In this document: piece by piece, positions 11,825 to 18,957 of the stretch
Position numbering within the stretch: the stretch's first letter is position 1
How the letters are laid out: the number at the start of each line of letters is the position of its first letter
Origin: Blastococcus sp.
GTDB taxonomy: Bacteria > Actinomycetota > Actinomycetes > Mycobacteriales > Geodermatophilaceae
Length of the DNA stretch: 55,346 nt
NCBI GenBank assembly: GCA_025465355.1
Contig: JAODNN010000141.1
Location: 1 to 55,346 of the forward strand
Direction: 5' to 3'
The notes under the pieces: generated by a model
Databases searched by the model: none
What the model saw: only the letters and a program-made list of their open reading frames with translations
Told to the model about the DNA's origin: nothing
Translations under genes and position numbers: made by a program

Positions 11825-11882
11825 CGCCGCTGGCTCTGCTGTGCCCCGACGAGGTCCGGGCGTCGCCGGTAGCGGCAAGAGG

Positions 11883-12623
11883 TCAGTCCGTATGGACGAC
11901 CTGGAAGGCCTCGGCAAGCCGGCCCTCGGGCAGGCCGAACCGCTCCGCCGTCTGCGCCATCCAGGCGGTGACGAACTGCTCGAGGTCGGGGTTGTGGCCG
12001 ACCTGGCTGACGTGCGAGCGCAGCGCCTTCCACTTGCGGTCGACGACGTCGGTGACGTCCACGGCATGGTCTGCCCGCGGGCTCGCGCCCAGCCAGACCT
12101 CGGACACGGTCCAGGCCTCCAGGCCCTCGTCGGCCAGCAGTTCGGGGAAGGCGAACGGGTTGCGGGCGTCGGGGTAGACCGCGCGCATCGCCGACTCGCC
12201 GACGGTCATGTGGTCGGGGTGGCTGGCGCCGATCCGCTCCCAGAACCGCTCCGGCGAGCTGGTCAGCACTCGCTGCGGGCGGACCTGCCGGATCACCCGG
12301 CTGATGTCGCGGCGCAGATCGAGGGTCAGCTCCAGCCGGCCGTCGGGGTACCCGAGGAACCGGACGTCGGAGACGCCGACCGCGGCGGCCGCCGCCCGCT
12401 GCTCGGCCTGCCGCAGCGGGCCCATCCGGTCGCGCGGGGTGTCGTCGAAACCTCCCGCGTCGCCGTCGGTGACGATGCAGTAGGTGACCTCGGTCCCCGC
12501 GGCGGTCCAGGTGGCGACGGTCCCGGCGCTGCCGAAGTCCACGTCGTCCGGGTGGGCGAGCACGCACAGCACTCGCTCGACGTGCTCGGCCGGACGTGCC
12601 GGCATGCCAGACGGAGAGGTCAC
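11883..12623 (-). CDS. PIG-L family zinc deacetylase
   Basis: 246-residue LmbE/PIG-L type amidase. The zinc motif AHPDD (H24 and D27) and the second metal region SHPDHMTVG are present, as is the YPDGRLE segment. Members deacetylate N-acetylglucosaminyl compounds; in actinobacteria they include MshB and Mca of mycothiol metabolism and many of unknown substrate. This one cannot be assigned to a subgroup. GTG at 12623 or ATG at 12605 are possible starts; the GTG is favoured because it overlaps the stop of a possible short upstream frame (GTGA). It is convergent with the response regulator and codirectional with chorismate mutase. Confidence 0.85.
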   Translation of the reverse strand: MTSPSGMPARPAEHVERVLCVLAHPDDVDFGSAGTVATWTAAGTEVTYCIVTDGDAGGFDDTPRDRMGPLRQAEQRAAAAAVGVSDVRFLGYPDGRLELTLDLRRDISRVIRQVRPQRVLTSSPERFWERIGASHPDHMTVGESAMRAVYPDARNPFAFPELLADEGLEAWTVSEVWLGASPRADHAVDVTDVVDRKWKALRSHVSQVGHNPDLEQFVTAWMAQTAERFGLPEGRLAEAFQVVHTD

Positions 12624-12784
12624 CCAGCGGAGCCTAGGCGACCCGTCCGCCGCCGGCCCCACTGCAGGCGGTGCGGCCGCGAGGGACGAGACCGCCGGAG
12701 CGAGCGCGGCGACGCGCTCGCCTGGATCAGCCGTGCCACGTCGGTGGGCAGCCGGTAGGCGAAGGGAAAGCCCGGGTTCGACAT
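12620..12784 (-). CDS. Possible small or frame-disrupted gene
   Basis: 54-codon frame starting ATG at 12784 (SNPGFPFAYRLPTDVARLIQ...), ending in GTGA overlap with the PIG-L start. The first 26 codons have the strong G/C third-position bias of real genes, which then fades; the bias continues in the next frame, which reads straight into PIG-L. This looks like either a tiny coupled gene or a once longer frame broken by an indel. No homologue was recognised. Confidence 0.25.
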   Translation of the reverse strand: MSNPGFPFAYRLPTDVARLIQASASPRSLRRSRPSRPHRLQWGRRRTGRLGSAG

Positions 12785-12857
12785 GCATGGAAGAGGAACT
12801 GCGGCCGGCCGTGGATACAGCGCGGGCCGCGAAATCCCGGCTGATGCGACCGCGGCG

Positions 12858-13151
12858 TCAGAGCCGGCCGCGGCCCTGGCGGAGCAGCAGCATGCCCAGC
12901 GAGGCGCCGTCCGGACCGAGGGCCGCGCGGAAGCGGGAGAGCACCTGCTGCTCCCGGGAGAGCGAGAGCCGTGTGCCACCGGAGGCTGCGCGCAGCACGC
13001 CGATCTCCTGCGACACGGCCAGCCGGCGCTGCAGCAGCTCGATCAACTGGGCGTCGCAGGCGTCGATCTCGCTGCGCAGCTCGCCGATCCGCGCCGCTGG
13101 ATCGGCAGGGGCGGCATCAGCGGGGGGAATGACGGCGGTGACGGTGCTCAT
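12858..13151 (-). CDS. aroQ: Chorismate mutase, AroQ class
   Basis: 97-residue all-helical enzyme converting chorismate to prephenate for Phe and Tyr synthesis. Active-site landmarks are R26 in GELRSEIDACD, the QRRLAVSQEIG helix (41-51), the SGGTRLS turn and the C-terminal LLLRQGRGRL typical of the intracellular actinobacterial enzyme, which is boosted by DAHP synthase in mycobacteria. In M. tuberculosis it also lies divergent from uvrD1, as here. The ATG at 13151 was chosen because the region upstream is a leader with a terminator and a Phe-Tyr-Tyr peptide. The very long antisense frame extending over pcrA is a shadow. Confidence 0.95.
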   Translation of the reverse strand: MSTVTAVIPPADAAPADPAARIGELRSEIDACDAQLIELLQRRLAVSQEIGVLRAASGGTRLSLSREQQVLSRFRAALGPDGASLGMLLLRQGRGRL

Positions 13152-13196
13152 CGGGTGTCCTTCGCGTGCTGTGGTGGCCGTGGGACCCCGGAAACG

Positions 13197-13230
13197 AAAA
13201 AACGCCCCGGGGCCTTCGGGCCCGGGGCGT
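13197..13230 (-). terminator. Intrinsic terminator in the chorismate mutase leader
   Basis: Read on the minus strand, a GC-rich stem of about 12 bp (one bulge, GAA-type tetraloop) is followed at once by six T residues (13202-13197). It is the only terminator in the window with a true U tract, and it stands upstream of the gene, 46 nt before the ATG, so it is an attenuator rather than a gene-end terminator. Confidence 0.85.
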
Positions 13231-13245
13231 CTGTTGCGGCTTCGC

Positions 13246-13308
13246 TCAGCCAGCGGTGACGGACACCGGATCCCGGTGACCGTAGTAAAAGCTGACCGTG
13301 GCGAGCAC
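13246..13308 (-). CDS. Aromatic leader peptide before chorismate mutase
   Basis: 20-codon frame GTG-Leu-Ala-Thr-Val-Ser-Phe-Tyr-Tyr-Gly-His-Arg ... Ala-Gly-stop, ending 16 nt before the attenuator stem. Tandem Phe-Tyr-Tyr codons (13290-13282) match the end products of the pathway that chorismate mutase feeds. Two mutually exclusive hairpins overlap the frame: 13278-13273 with 13269-13264, and 13268-13264 with 13258-13254. A CACACT hexamer 7 nt before the GTG could be the -10 of a leaderless transcript. Function inferred from classic attenuator layout. Confidence 0.65.
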   Translation of the reverse strand: MLATVSFYYGHRDPVSVTAG

Positions 13309-13436
13309 GGACCCGAGTGTGCCACAGCCCTCCTGTGATCGCCACGATCCGGGGGCCGGGTCCCCCATGGGGCGGGTGAGGCAGGCGTTCTCCGGCCTCC
13401 GGGGACGTCACCCCACCGGCTTAGAGTGAAGGGGTA

Positions 13437-15743
13437 ATGAGCGATGTCATGAGCACTGTCCAGCCGGCCTTCCCGGGCACCGAGGCCCTGCAGCGCTCCG
13501 CGCCCGGCGCGACGGGGCGCGAACTCGAGCGCATGCTCGCCGGGCTGAACGGCCCGCAGCGCCAGGCGGTCGTCCACGAGGGCGGTCCGCTGCTGATCGT
13601 TGCCGGAGCCGGCTCCGGCAAGACCCGTGTCCTCGCGCACCGGATCTCCTACCTGCTCGGCGCGCGGCACGCGCAGCCCGGCGAGATCCTGGCGATCACC
13701 TTCACCAACAAGGCCGCGGGTGAGATGAAGGAGCGGGTCGCCGCCCTCGTCGGGCCCCGCGCGCGGGCCATGTGGGTCTCGACGTTCCACTCGATGTGCG
13801 TGCGGATCCTGCGGGCGGAGGCCGGCAAGCTCGGCCTGAAGTCGTCGTTCACGATCTACGACCAGGGCGACTCGGTCCGCCTGATGACGATGGTCGCCCG
13901 CGATCTGGACCTCGACGCCAAGCGGTACCCGGGCCGGAGCCTCGCCGCGCAGGTCTCCAACCTGAAGAACGAGCTCATCGACGAGGAGAGCTACGTCCCG
14001 CAGACAGCGCCGGAGAAGGTGCTCGCCGAGGTCTACAAGCTGTACCAGCAGCGGCTGCGCCAGGCGCACGCCATGGACTTCGACGACCTGATCATGAACA
14101 CGGTCCACCTGCTGCAGGCGTTCCCGGACGTCGCCGAGCACTACCACCGGCGCTTCCGGCACGTACTGGTCGACGAGTACCAGGACACCAACCACGCGCA
14201 GTACGTGCTGGTGCGCGAGCTCGTGGGCACGGGGGCCGGCCCGGTGCCCCAGGCGGAGCTGTGCGTCGTGGGGGACGCCGACCAGTCGATCTACGCCTTC
14301 CGCGGCGCGACGATCCGCAACATCGACGAGTTCGAGCGCGACTACCCGTCCGCGACCACGATCCTGCTCGAGCAGAACTACCGCTCCACCCAGCGGATCC
14401 TGCGGGCCGCCAACCAGGTGATCTCCCGCAACACCGGCCGCCGTCCCAAGAACCTGTGGACCGACGCCGGCGACGGCGACCTGATCGAGGGCTACGTCGC
14501 CGACAACGAGCACGACGAGGCGGCCTGGGTCGCCGAGCAGATCGACGCGCTGGTGGACGAGGGAATCGCCCAGCCCAAGGACATCGCGGTCTTCTACCGC
14601 ACCAACAACGCCTCGCGGGTGTTCGAAGAAGTGTTCATCCGCGTCGGCATGCCCTACAAGGTCGTCGGCGGGGTGCGGTTCTACGAGCGCAAGGAGGTCC
14701 GCGACGCGCTGGCCTACCTGAAGGTCGTGGCCAACCCGGCCGACGTCGTCAGCCTCCGCCGGATCATCAACACCCCGAAGCGCGGGATCGGTGACCGCGC
14801 GGAGGGCTCCGTCGAGAAGTTCGCCGACCGGGAGCGGATCGCCTTCGCCTCGGCGCTGCGCCGCTGCGCGGAGGTGCCCGACCTCGCCACCCGCTCGCTG
14901 AAGGCGCTGCAGGAGTTCGTCGCGCTGCTGGAGGAGTTCGAGCAGCTGGTGGAGACCGGCTCGGGCCCCGCCGCGCTGCTGGAGAGCATTCTCGACCGCA
15001 CCGGCTACCTCGCCGAGCTGCAGGCCAGCACCGACCCGCAGGACGAGGGCCGCGTGGACAACCTCAACGAGCTCATCTCGGTGGCCGCCGAGTTCGAGGC
15101 GGCCAACCCTGAGGGCACGGTGACCGACTTCCTCGAGCAGGTCTCGCTGGTCGCCGACGCCGACCAGATCCCGGTCAGCGGTGATGACGCGGGCGTCGTC
15201 ACGATGATGACCCTGCACACCGCCAAGGGTCTGGAGTTTCCCGTCGTGTTCCTCACCGCGCTGGAGGACGGCGTCTTCCCGCACCTGCGGGCGCTCGGCG
15301 ACCCGCGCGAGCTCGAGGAGGAGCGGCGGCTGGCGTACGTGGGGATCACCCGCGCGCAGCAGCGGCTGTTCCTCTCCCGCGCCAGTGTGCGGACCAGTTG
15401 GGGGCAGCCGTCGTACAACCCGCCGTCCCGCTTCCTCGATGAGTTGCCCGCCGACACCGTGCACTGGTCCCGCCTGGAGCCGGCGCCGGTCTCCACCGGC
15501 TACTCCTCGGCCCAGGCACGCGTGGCGGCAACCGGCCTCTCGACCGGTGGCCTGCGCGGCGGTGCGGGGAACCGGCCGGTCATCTCCGTCGGCGTCGGCG
15601 ACCGCGTCAGTCACGACGCCTTCGGCCTGGGCACCGTCGTCGAGGTGACCGGAGCCGGTGACAAGGCTCAAGCCACCGTCGACTTCGGCTCGTCCGGCAC
15701 CAAGCGCCTCGTCCTCCGTTACGCCCCGCTGGTGAAGTTGTAG
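13437..15743 (+). CDS. pcrA: ATP-dependent DNA helicase PcrA/UvrD1
   Basis: 768-residue superfamily 1A 3'-5' helicase for nucleotide excision repair and replication restart. It has Walker A GAGSGKT (K62), motif Ia ITFTNKAAGEM, Walker B DEYQDTN, motif IV QNYRS and motif V TAKGLEFPVVF. The C-terminal 50 residues form the Tudor-like fold (GDRVSHDAFGLGTVVEV) that binds RNA polymerase. The N-terminal 35 residues are an actinobacterial extension. The ATG at 13437 lies 9 nt after a TAGAGT hexamer. Divergence from chorismate mutase is conserved in mycobacteria. Confidence 0.97.
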   Translation: MSDVMSTVQPAFPGTEALQRSAPGATGRELERMLAGLNGPQRQAVVHEGGPLLIVAGAGSGKTRVLAHRISYLLGARHAQPGEILAITFTNKAAGEMKERVAALVGPRARAMWVSTFHSMCVRILRAEAGKLGLKSSFTIYDQGDSVRLMTMVARDLDLDAKRYPGRSLAAQVSNLKNELIDEESYVPQTAPEKVLAEVYKLYQQRLRQAHAMDFDDLIMNTVHLLQAFPDVAEHYHRRFRHVLVDEYQDTNHAQYVLVRELVGTGAGPVPQAELCVVGDADQSIYAFRGATIRNIDEFERDYPSATTILLEQNYRSTQRILRAANQVISRNTGRRPKNLWTDAGDGDLIEGYVADNEHDEAAWVAEQIDALVDEGIAQPKDIAVFYRTNNASRVFEEVFIRVGMPYKVVGGVRFYERKEVRDALAYLKVVANPADVVSLRRIINTPKRGIGDRAEGSVEKFADRERIAFASALRRCAEVPDLATRSLKALQEFVALLEEFEQLVETGSGPAALLESILDRTGYLAELQASTDPQDEGRVDNLNELISVAAEFEAANPEGTVTDFLEQVSLVADADQIPVSGDDAGVVTMMTLHTAKGLEFPVVFLTALEDGVFPHLRALGDPRELEEERRLAYVGITRAQQRLFLSRASVRTSWGQPSYNPPSRFLDELPADTVHWSRLEPAPVSTGYSSAQARVAATGLSTGGLRGGAGNRPVISVGVGDRVSHDAFGLGTVVEVTGAGDKAQATVDFGSSGTKRLVLRYAPLVKL

Positions 15744-15755
15744 CCAGCCGCTCGG

Positions 15756-15802
15756 CGTGCGCCGATGCGCAGGTTCTCGCCCGCGAACTGCGCATCAGTG
15801 CC
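15756..15802. repeat. Palindromic repeat, left copy flanking the DUF559 gene
   Basis: Matches the copy at 16784-16830 at 39 of 47 positions in the same orientation. Internally palindromic: GATGCGCAG(G)TTC pairs with GAACTGCGCATC. It contains the stop codon of the DUF559 gene (15795-15797) and begins 13 nt after the pcrA stop, so it could also terminate both genes. Confidence 0.8.
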
Positions 15803-16715
15803 TAGCGTTGCCCCGCAGGAGGCGCACGCGCGACTCGTGCGCCGCGAGGATGTCGCGCCGGCAGGCCTCGGATGAGCCCGTGACCCGGACGAAGCTGAAG
15901 CGCAGGGTCTGCCAGCCGAGCGTCGCGAGCAACGCGTCGCGCCGGATGTCGGCCTCCCGTTGGGCGCGGGAACCGTGCCACGCGGCCCCGTCCATCTCGA
16001 CCGCCAGCATCGACTCCTCGCATGCGGCGTCCAGCACGAACGTCTCGGATCGGACGGCCACTCGGCGCTGCTGGACGAACCGGGGCATGCCCGACGCGCG
16101 CAGGACGTGCAGGCAGCCCCATATCTCGAGTTCGCTCTGGCAGCCGTCGGCGAGCAGGCTGACCAGCCGCGACAACTCGGCCCGCCCGGAGAGCCGTGGC
16201 TGCCGCGAGAGCTCGGCCCGCAGCTCACGCGGCGAGCACAGCCGGCGACGGACGGCGGTGATGGCCGCCGCACGGATCGCTGCGTGTTCCAACGGGGCCG
16301 GGCGCGCCCAGGTCTGCACGACAGCACGCTCGATGGCGCTGACCGGAAGACCGTCGACGCGGCGGCGTTCCGCGTAGGCATCGGCCGCGCGATGAACCAC
16401 CACACCGGTGGGCCCACGTCCGCTCCTGTCCGGATCGACGGTGATGTGCACCGGGCCGGGCGGATGGGCCACCAGTTCCCACAGGGCGAGCGCGGTCACA
16501 TGGCTGGCGACGGCCTGGCCCCGATGGAGCGCCGCCGCCACCCGGATCCGCCAGCTCTCGGCAGCACCCGGTAACGCCAGGACGCCGGGGCCCAGGCGGA
16601 CCAGCTTCCCGGCGGCCACCCACGTCCGCACGGTGCTGCGGCTGACGACGGCGAGCAGGTCGGACGCGGGAATCCAGCCCGTATCACCGACGATCAGTCG
16701 CGGGTCCCTGGCCAC
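15795..16715 (-). CDS. DUF559/Vsr-like nuclease with AbiEi-type N-terminus
   Basis: 306 residues from a GTG at 16715. The N-terminal part (about 10-60, TGWIPASDLLAVVSRSTV and RTWVAAGKLVRLGPGVLAL) resembles the winged-helix antitoxin domain of AbiEi-like proteins. A middle domain follows. The C-terminal 100 residues have a PD-(D/E)xK nuclease pattern: E at CQSELEIW, VLDAACEESMLAVEMDG, then a Trp/His pair, as in DUF559 proteins. No adjacent toxin gene is present. It is inserted between pcrA and the M23 peptidase, which are neighbours in mycobacteria, and is bracketed by direct palindromic repeats. Role unknown: selfish element, defence or repair are possible. Confidence 0.75.
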   Translation of the reverse strand: MARDPRLIVGDTGWIPASDLLAVVSRSTVRTWVAAGKLVRLGPGVLALPGAAESWRIRVAAALHRGQAVASHVTALALWELVAHPPGPVHITVDPDRSGRGPTGVVVHRAADAYAERRRVDGLPVSAIERAVVQTWARPAPLEHAAIRAAAITAVRRRLCSPRELRAELSRQPRLSGRAELSRLVSLLADGCQSELEIWGCLHVLRASGMPRFVQQRRVAVRSETFVLDAACEESMLAVEMDGAAWHGSRAQREADIRRDALLATLGWQTLRFSFVRVTGSSEACRRDILAAHESRVRLLRGNARH

Positions 16716-16783
16716 GCCTCAGCCTGATCGGCTGCCGTCCTCTGTGGCGGGCCGGCGCGAGATCTGTGGACGACGACCTACGC

Positions 16784-16830
16784 CGTGCACCGATGCGCGG
16801 GTTTTGACCCGCGAACTGCGCATTCGTACC
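16784..16830. repeat. Palindromic repeat, right copy flanking the DUF559 gene
   Basis: Direct repeat partner of 15756-15802 (8 mismatches in 47). It has a perfect inner hairpin GCGGGT-TTTG-ACCCGC (16797-16812) and keeps the GCGAACTGCGCAT block. It lies 19 bp beyond the M23 peptidase stop and 68 bp upstream of the DUF559 start. Confidence 0.8.
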
Positions 16831-16848
16831 CACGGTCGGGCAAGAGGC

Positions 16849-17625
16849 TTACACGTGCACCCCGTGCTCGGCGAGCCAGGGCCGGGGGTCGAAGGGGCGT
16901 CCCTCGATGCCGCCGCGGTGGATCTCGTAGTGCAGGTGCGGCCCGGTGGACTGACCCTGGTTGCCGACCTTCGCGATCTGGTCGCCGGCGTGCACGATCT
17001 CTCCGGGCTGAACGCTGTAGTAGCGCATGTGGCCGTAGATGTGGACGTTGCCGTCGGCGTCCTGGATGTAGATCGCGTTGCCGAACCCCGTGGCCGGGCC
17101 GGCTCGCAGCACGACGCCGTCCGTGGCCGAATAGATCGGCGTGCCCAGCGGAGCGGCGAGGTCGATACCCCAGTGCATCTGGCCCCACCGCATGCAGTAG
17201 CAGGTGGTCAGGACGCCATGGGTGGGAAGCACCGTCTTGGGTTCGCGGGCCGCGCGCGAGGCGGCCAGTTCGCCCAGCCGGGCGCGGGCCTCGGCAGCGG
17301 TGATGCCGCGGCGGACGCCGGCGCTGTCCATGCCGCCGGTGAGAGCCAGCTGGGAGTCCCCGCCGAGGCCGTAGTCGGAGGCGCTGATCGTCACCTCCGC
17401 GGGGCCGCCACCGAACAGGCTCGGCAGGGCGGCCAGGACGGCGCCGGCGATGAGGGCGGCGAACCAGAGGGGCGCCCGTCGGCCGGGAGGATGGGGCAGG
17501 CGGCGGCCGCCCAGCGGCCGGGAAGCCCTGCGCCGAGGGGCGGGCTCGACGGTGTCGACGGGCCCGGCGGGGGCGCTCTCGGTCCCGGGTCGCTCGAGGA
17601 CCTGGGCGGCGCTGCTGCGGGACAC
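16849..17625 (-). CDS. M23 family peptidase, membrane-anchored
   Basis: 258-residue cell-wall endopeptidase. A basic cytoplasmic N-terminus is followed by one membrane helix (about 68-90, PLWFAALIAGAVLAALPSLF), a linker, and a C-terminal LytM/M23 domain with zinc residues H151 and D155 (HWGID) and the HLHYE motif (230-234). The intact motifs argue for an active enzyme, not a degenerate EnvC-like one. GTG at 17625 has GGAAAGG upstream. The neighbourhood next to pcrA is conserved in actinobacteria (for example Rv0950c). A C-terminal segment ends in HGVHV with no further domain. Confidence 0.9.
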   Translation of the reverse strand: MSRSSAAQVLERPGTESAPAGPVDTVEPAPRRRASRPLGGRRLPHPPGRRAPLWFAALIAGAVLAALPSLFGGGPAEVTISASDYGLGGDSQLALTGGMDSAGVRRGITAAEARARLGELAASRAAREPKTVLPTHGVLTTCYCMRWGQMHWGIDLAAPLGTPIYSATDGVVLRAGPATGFGNAIYIQDADGNVHIYGHMRYYSVQPGEIVHAGDQIAKVGNQGQSTGPHLHYEIHRGGIEGRPFDPRPWLAEHGVHV

Positions 17626-17740
17626 GACGCACCTTTCCGGACGAGCGCTCTCCCGTGGGCGCCCGGAAGGCGCTCCGTCGGGGGAGCGACGGCGGCTGGG
17701 ACGTCCGGAGTGGCGACGTCCGCCGGTCGGTACCGGCGCC

Positions 17741-17756
17741 GTGACCGAACCGTAAC
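17741..17756 (-). promoter_or_regulatory. Direct repeat resembling an MtrA site
   Basis: Upstream of the M23 peptidase the minus strand reads GTTAC-N6-GTCAC, an 11-nt-period direct repeat like those bound by MtrA at cell-wall genes. About 120 nt before the start. Low-confidence consensus match by eye. Confidence 0.25.
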
Positions 17757-17787
17757 GATGCGTGAGGGCCCGACCAAGCACCGCAGA

Positions 17788-17816
17788 TGACGTGTCGCGA
17801 TGTAGACAACACGTCA
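17788..17816. repeat. Spaced inverted repeat upstream of the M23 peptidase
   Basis: TGACGTGT (17788-17795) and ACACGTCA (17809-17816) form a perfect 8-bp inverted repeat with a 13-nt spacer, about 165 bp before the M23 start and beyond the lipase stop. It could be an operator or a weak terminator of the upstream lipase-like gene. Confidence 0.4.
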
Positions 17817-17895
17817 CGTTCGGGACGATCGGGAAACGATCACGGGCAGCCGCGAACCCCGGCCAGGGGCAGGGGCCGGGTGCGGGGGAACGGGG

Positions 17896-18795
17896 TCAGG
17901 CGACCGCTGCCCGGGTGGGCGCGGCGGGGACGACGCCCCCACGGAGGCCGGCGAGCGTCGCGGCCACCTCGTCCAGGACGGTGCGATGGATCGGCAGGGT
18001 CATGTGCCCCACGCCGCGGACGAGCACGTTGCGGGCGGCAAGGTCCGGATGATCGCAGCGGGCCGAGTTCGTCGGCAGGACCACCTTGTCCAGATCGCTG
18101 TAGATCGCGGTGACCCTCGTGCTGCAGGACGGCGCCGGCTCGGCCAGTTCCTCGAAGATCGGGGAGCCGGGCCGCAGCTGGCGGACCAGCGGCGTGGGCA
18201 GCACGTGCGCCCAGACGGAGCCCTGGTGCGGCGTCCCGAGGGTCACCAGCGACTCCACGCGGCGGGCGCCGCGCTGCCGCTGGACGTAGTACCGGGCGAT
18301 GAGCCCGCCGAGGCTGTGGCCCACCACGTGCACCCGGTCATAACCGGTCTGCTCACAGATGCTCTCGATGTGCTCGCCGAGGTCGCGGGCCCCCTCGGCG
18401 ATGTCGGTGAGCAGTGGGCTGTAGTTCCACGAGCAGACATGGGCGAAGCCGCGGCGCCGGAGACTGCGCCGCATCACCGTGAAGACCGAGCGGTTGTCGA
18501 CCAATCCGTGCACGAGCAGCACCGGGACGCGTGCGGCCAGCGGATCCGTCGCGAACAGTGCCCGGACGGCGGGGGACTGCCCGCCCGGCCGGTGACGGGG
18601 ATCTGGGCGCAGAGCCTCGGTCCTGGTACCCAGCGGGTACATGAGCACGTGAGCGCCGACCCAGGCGAGTTCAGTGAGACTGCCGGCCAGGGTCGCGGCG
18701 TTGCACAGCGAGCGCAGGCCTCCTCGTGGCGCTCCGTCCGGAATCGCCTCGGTGTGCGACTCTGGACAGGAGTCCGGGCCATTCGATGGGCGCAT
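17896..18795 (-). CDS. Alpha/beta hydrolase, lipase-like
   Basis: 299 residues. An alpha/beta hydrolase with oxyanion motif VHGLVDN (95-101), nucleophile elbow GHSLGG (S161) and C-terminal candidate histidine in VGHMTLPIH. The pattern matches PGAP1-like/triacylglycerol lipases common in actinobacteria. The N-terminus has a hydrophobic stretch (about 33-55, NAATLAGSLTELAWVGAHVL) that may anchor it, but no clear cleavage site. ATG at 18795 follows a GGGGAAGGA ribosome site; the frame extends upstream without one. It is transcribed in the same direction as the M23 gene, 270 bp away. Substrate unknown. Confidence 0.75.
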   Translation of the reverse strand: MRPSNGPDSCPESHTEAIPDGAPRGGLRSLCNAATLAGSLTELAWVGAHVLMYPLGTRTEALRPDPRHRPGGQSPAVRALFATDPLAARVPVLLVHGLVDNRSVFTVMRRSLRRRGFAHVCSWNYSPLLTDIAEGARDLGEHIESICEQTGYDRVHVVGHSLGGLIARYYVQRQRGARRVESLVTLGTPHQGSVWAHVLPTPLVRQLRPGSPIFEELAEPAPSCSTRVTAIYSDLDKVVLPTNSARCDHPDLAARNVLVRGVGHMTLPIHRTVLDEVAATLAGLRGGVVPAAPTRAAVA

Positions 18796-18957
18796 GGCCG
18801 ATTCCTTCCCCGTCTGTCCTACCGGTGACGGGCACGGGTTCGGCCTCACCTGTGGAGCGGTGCACCACCGTCTGTGCTCCGTTCACCGCACCGTAATGCC
18901 CCCGTGTGGTGAACGTCACACAGGTGTCGCCCGGCCCAGAGCGATCGACACCCGTTC

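Noticed and set aside
12858-15671. 937-codon minus-strand open frame over pcrA
   Set aside because: Only the last 97 codons (chorismate mutase) have family motifs; the rest is the antisense shadow of pcrA.
18900-18925. GTGTG-N8-CACAC near the membrane-protein start
   Set aside because: Short and imperfect; GC-rich chance match is likely.
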